Source of the DNA: CAZIIK01 sp964539235
GTDB taxonomy: Bacteria > Pseudomonadota > Gammaproteobacteria > Francisellales > CACEW01
Direction of reading: 5' to 3'
Assembly: GCA_964539235.1 (NCBI GenBank)
Contig: CAZIIK010000045.1
Span: forward strand, 1 to 45,934
Length of the DNA stretch: 45,934 bases
The notes below the pieces were generated by a model, which worked only from the letters and a program-made list of their open reading frames with translations, was not told the DNA's origin and made no database searches. How positions within the stretch are numbered: the first letter of the stretch is position 1; each line of letters begins with the position of its first letter. This document shows positions 45,335-45,934 of the stretch, piece after piece. Made by a program: the position numbers and the translations under genes.

Positions 45335-45934
45335 TTAAATAACACTACACGAAAACAACTTATCCGCATCAACATGTTGGCGTAATAAACCGGATAAATA
45401 TTCGCGCATTTTGGCCTCACGCTCAGCACTGTAAGACATATGCCCAGCGCGTGACTCAAACGGCTGGCTGAACAGTTTTTCATCCGGATACAAACGCGCG
45501 ACGCGTGCAAACATTTTTTTCGGGAAACGCAGTGGCCCAATGCTGACAGAATGGATAGCCTCCGGCGATAACACGGTGAAAATTTGTTGGATCAACTCGG
45601 CATAGTGTGCTTTGAAATTGACATCATCGATCAGCGGGTCCAAACGCAATCCCAATGGCCAACCCTGTTCAGCCAACTGTTGCATGGCCTGTAAACGATC
45701 CGCTACGCTGGGCACACCACGCTCATAAGCTGTGGAAATGGGCCGCGGTGTAAAGCTGAATGCGACAATAACCCGCTGGCTCACTGGCTGTTGCAATCGC
45801 TGCGAGCCATGGAGCTTGAAAAGCGAGGCGAGTAGTCCGCGATAGCTGCCGATTTTTTGGGTGAACGGCGGCACAAATGTCGGCGCATATAGCTGACGTA
45901 GTGTGCCAGAGTGAGAACAAAAAATCTTTCGGCA
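45335..45934 (-). CDS. Spore-photoproduct-lyase-like radical SAM protein, C-terminal part
   Basis: The frame is open to the window edge, so only the last 199 codons are seen. The sequence VIVAFSFTPRPISTAYERGVPSVADRLQAM, GWPLGLRLDPLIDDVNFKAHYAELIQQIF and VSIGPLRFPKKMFARVARLYPDEKL follows the C-terminal half of spore photoproduct lyase (SplB/COG1533). The radical-SAM cysteines would lie outside the window. This looks like a non-sporulating bacterium, so a photoproduct repair role outside spores is inferred. A possible internal GTG start at 45874 is rejected because the homologous region begins upstream. Confidence 0.75.
   Translation of the reverse strand, partial: CRKIFCSHSGTLRQLYAPTFVPPFTQKIGSYRGLLASLFKLHGSQRLQQPVSQRVIVAFSFTPRPISTAYERGVPSVADRLQAMQQLAEQGWPLGLRLDPLIDDVNFKAHYAELIQQIFTVLSPEAIHSVSIGPLRFPKKMFARVARLYPDEKLFSQPFESRAGHMSYSAEREAKMREYLSGLLRQHVDADKLFSCSVI

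Overview
The window looks like a piece of a gammaproteobacterial chromosome. The signs are a str operon (rpsL-rpsG-fusA-tuf), fis, cydDC, a dprA-smg-topA cluster, and a lipoprotein cluster in which a COG3014-type gene sits next to ycfL and lpoB. Several genes are freshly broken and the gyrA-serC-cmk-rpsA block is shortened, which would suit a lineage under relaxed selection such as a host-associated Legionellales/Coxiella-like bacterium. That placement is inference. I saw no tRNA, rRNA, CRISPR array, transposase or phage gene.

Layout. 1-3300: str operon on the minus strand with a near-consensus promoter. 3353-4931: a minus-strand unit of an AsmA-like membrane protein, a MarR regulator and a FosA-type glutathione transferase. 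5301-8350: a plus-strand pair of a ThDP-dependent decarboxylase/acetolactate-synthase-like enzyme and a succinate-semialdehyde-dehydrogenase-like enzyme, possibly a 2-oxoglutarate-to-succinate bypass. 8454-10375: tgt and trpC, overlapping. 10425-17589: minus strand, with cydD, a cydC broken by a stop codon, a hybrid histidine kinase broken by a stop codon, and an unknown 445-residue protein. 17679-23818: gyrA-serC-cmk-rpsA. 24030-29053: ubiB-hinT-greA-COG3014-ycfL-lpoB. 29195-32075: a DUF4143-type ATPase with two tandem palindromes over its promoter, divergent from an OprB-like porin. 32076-32725: a 650-base gap with a MITE-like inverted-repeat element. 32726-35898: uvrD and dusA. 35949-37516: a frameshifted orphan membrane protein. 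37709-38369: two small unknown genes. 38536-39138: a stop-interrupted short-chain dehydrogenase. 39139-39654: a gap with a second palindromic element and the fis promoter. 39655-44687: fis, an LpxL-like acyltransferase, dprA, smg, topA. 44694-45226: a DUF4160/DUF2442 pair. 45335-end: the C-terminal part of a spore-photoproduct-lyase-like protein.

The most unusual signal is that three genes (the histidine kinase, cydC and the dehydrogenase) are each interrupted by a single in-frame TAA. In each case it falls where the family usually has glutamate, and reading continues intact on the far side. TAA is also the normal terminator of most genes here, so this is not a simple code change. Either one mutational process (GAA to TAA, a G-to-T transversion) has been making pseudogenes, or the three stops share an artefact or a suppression mechanism.
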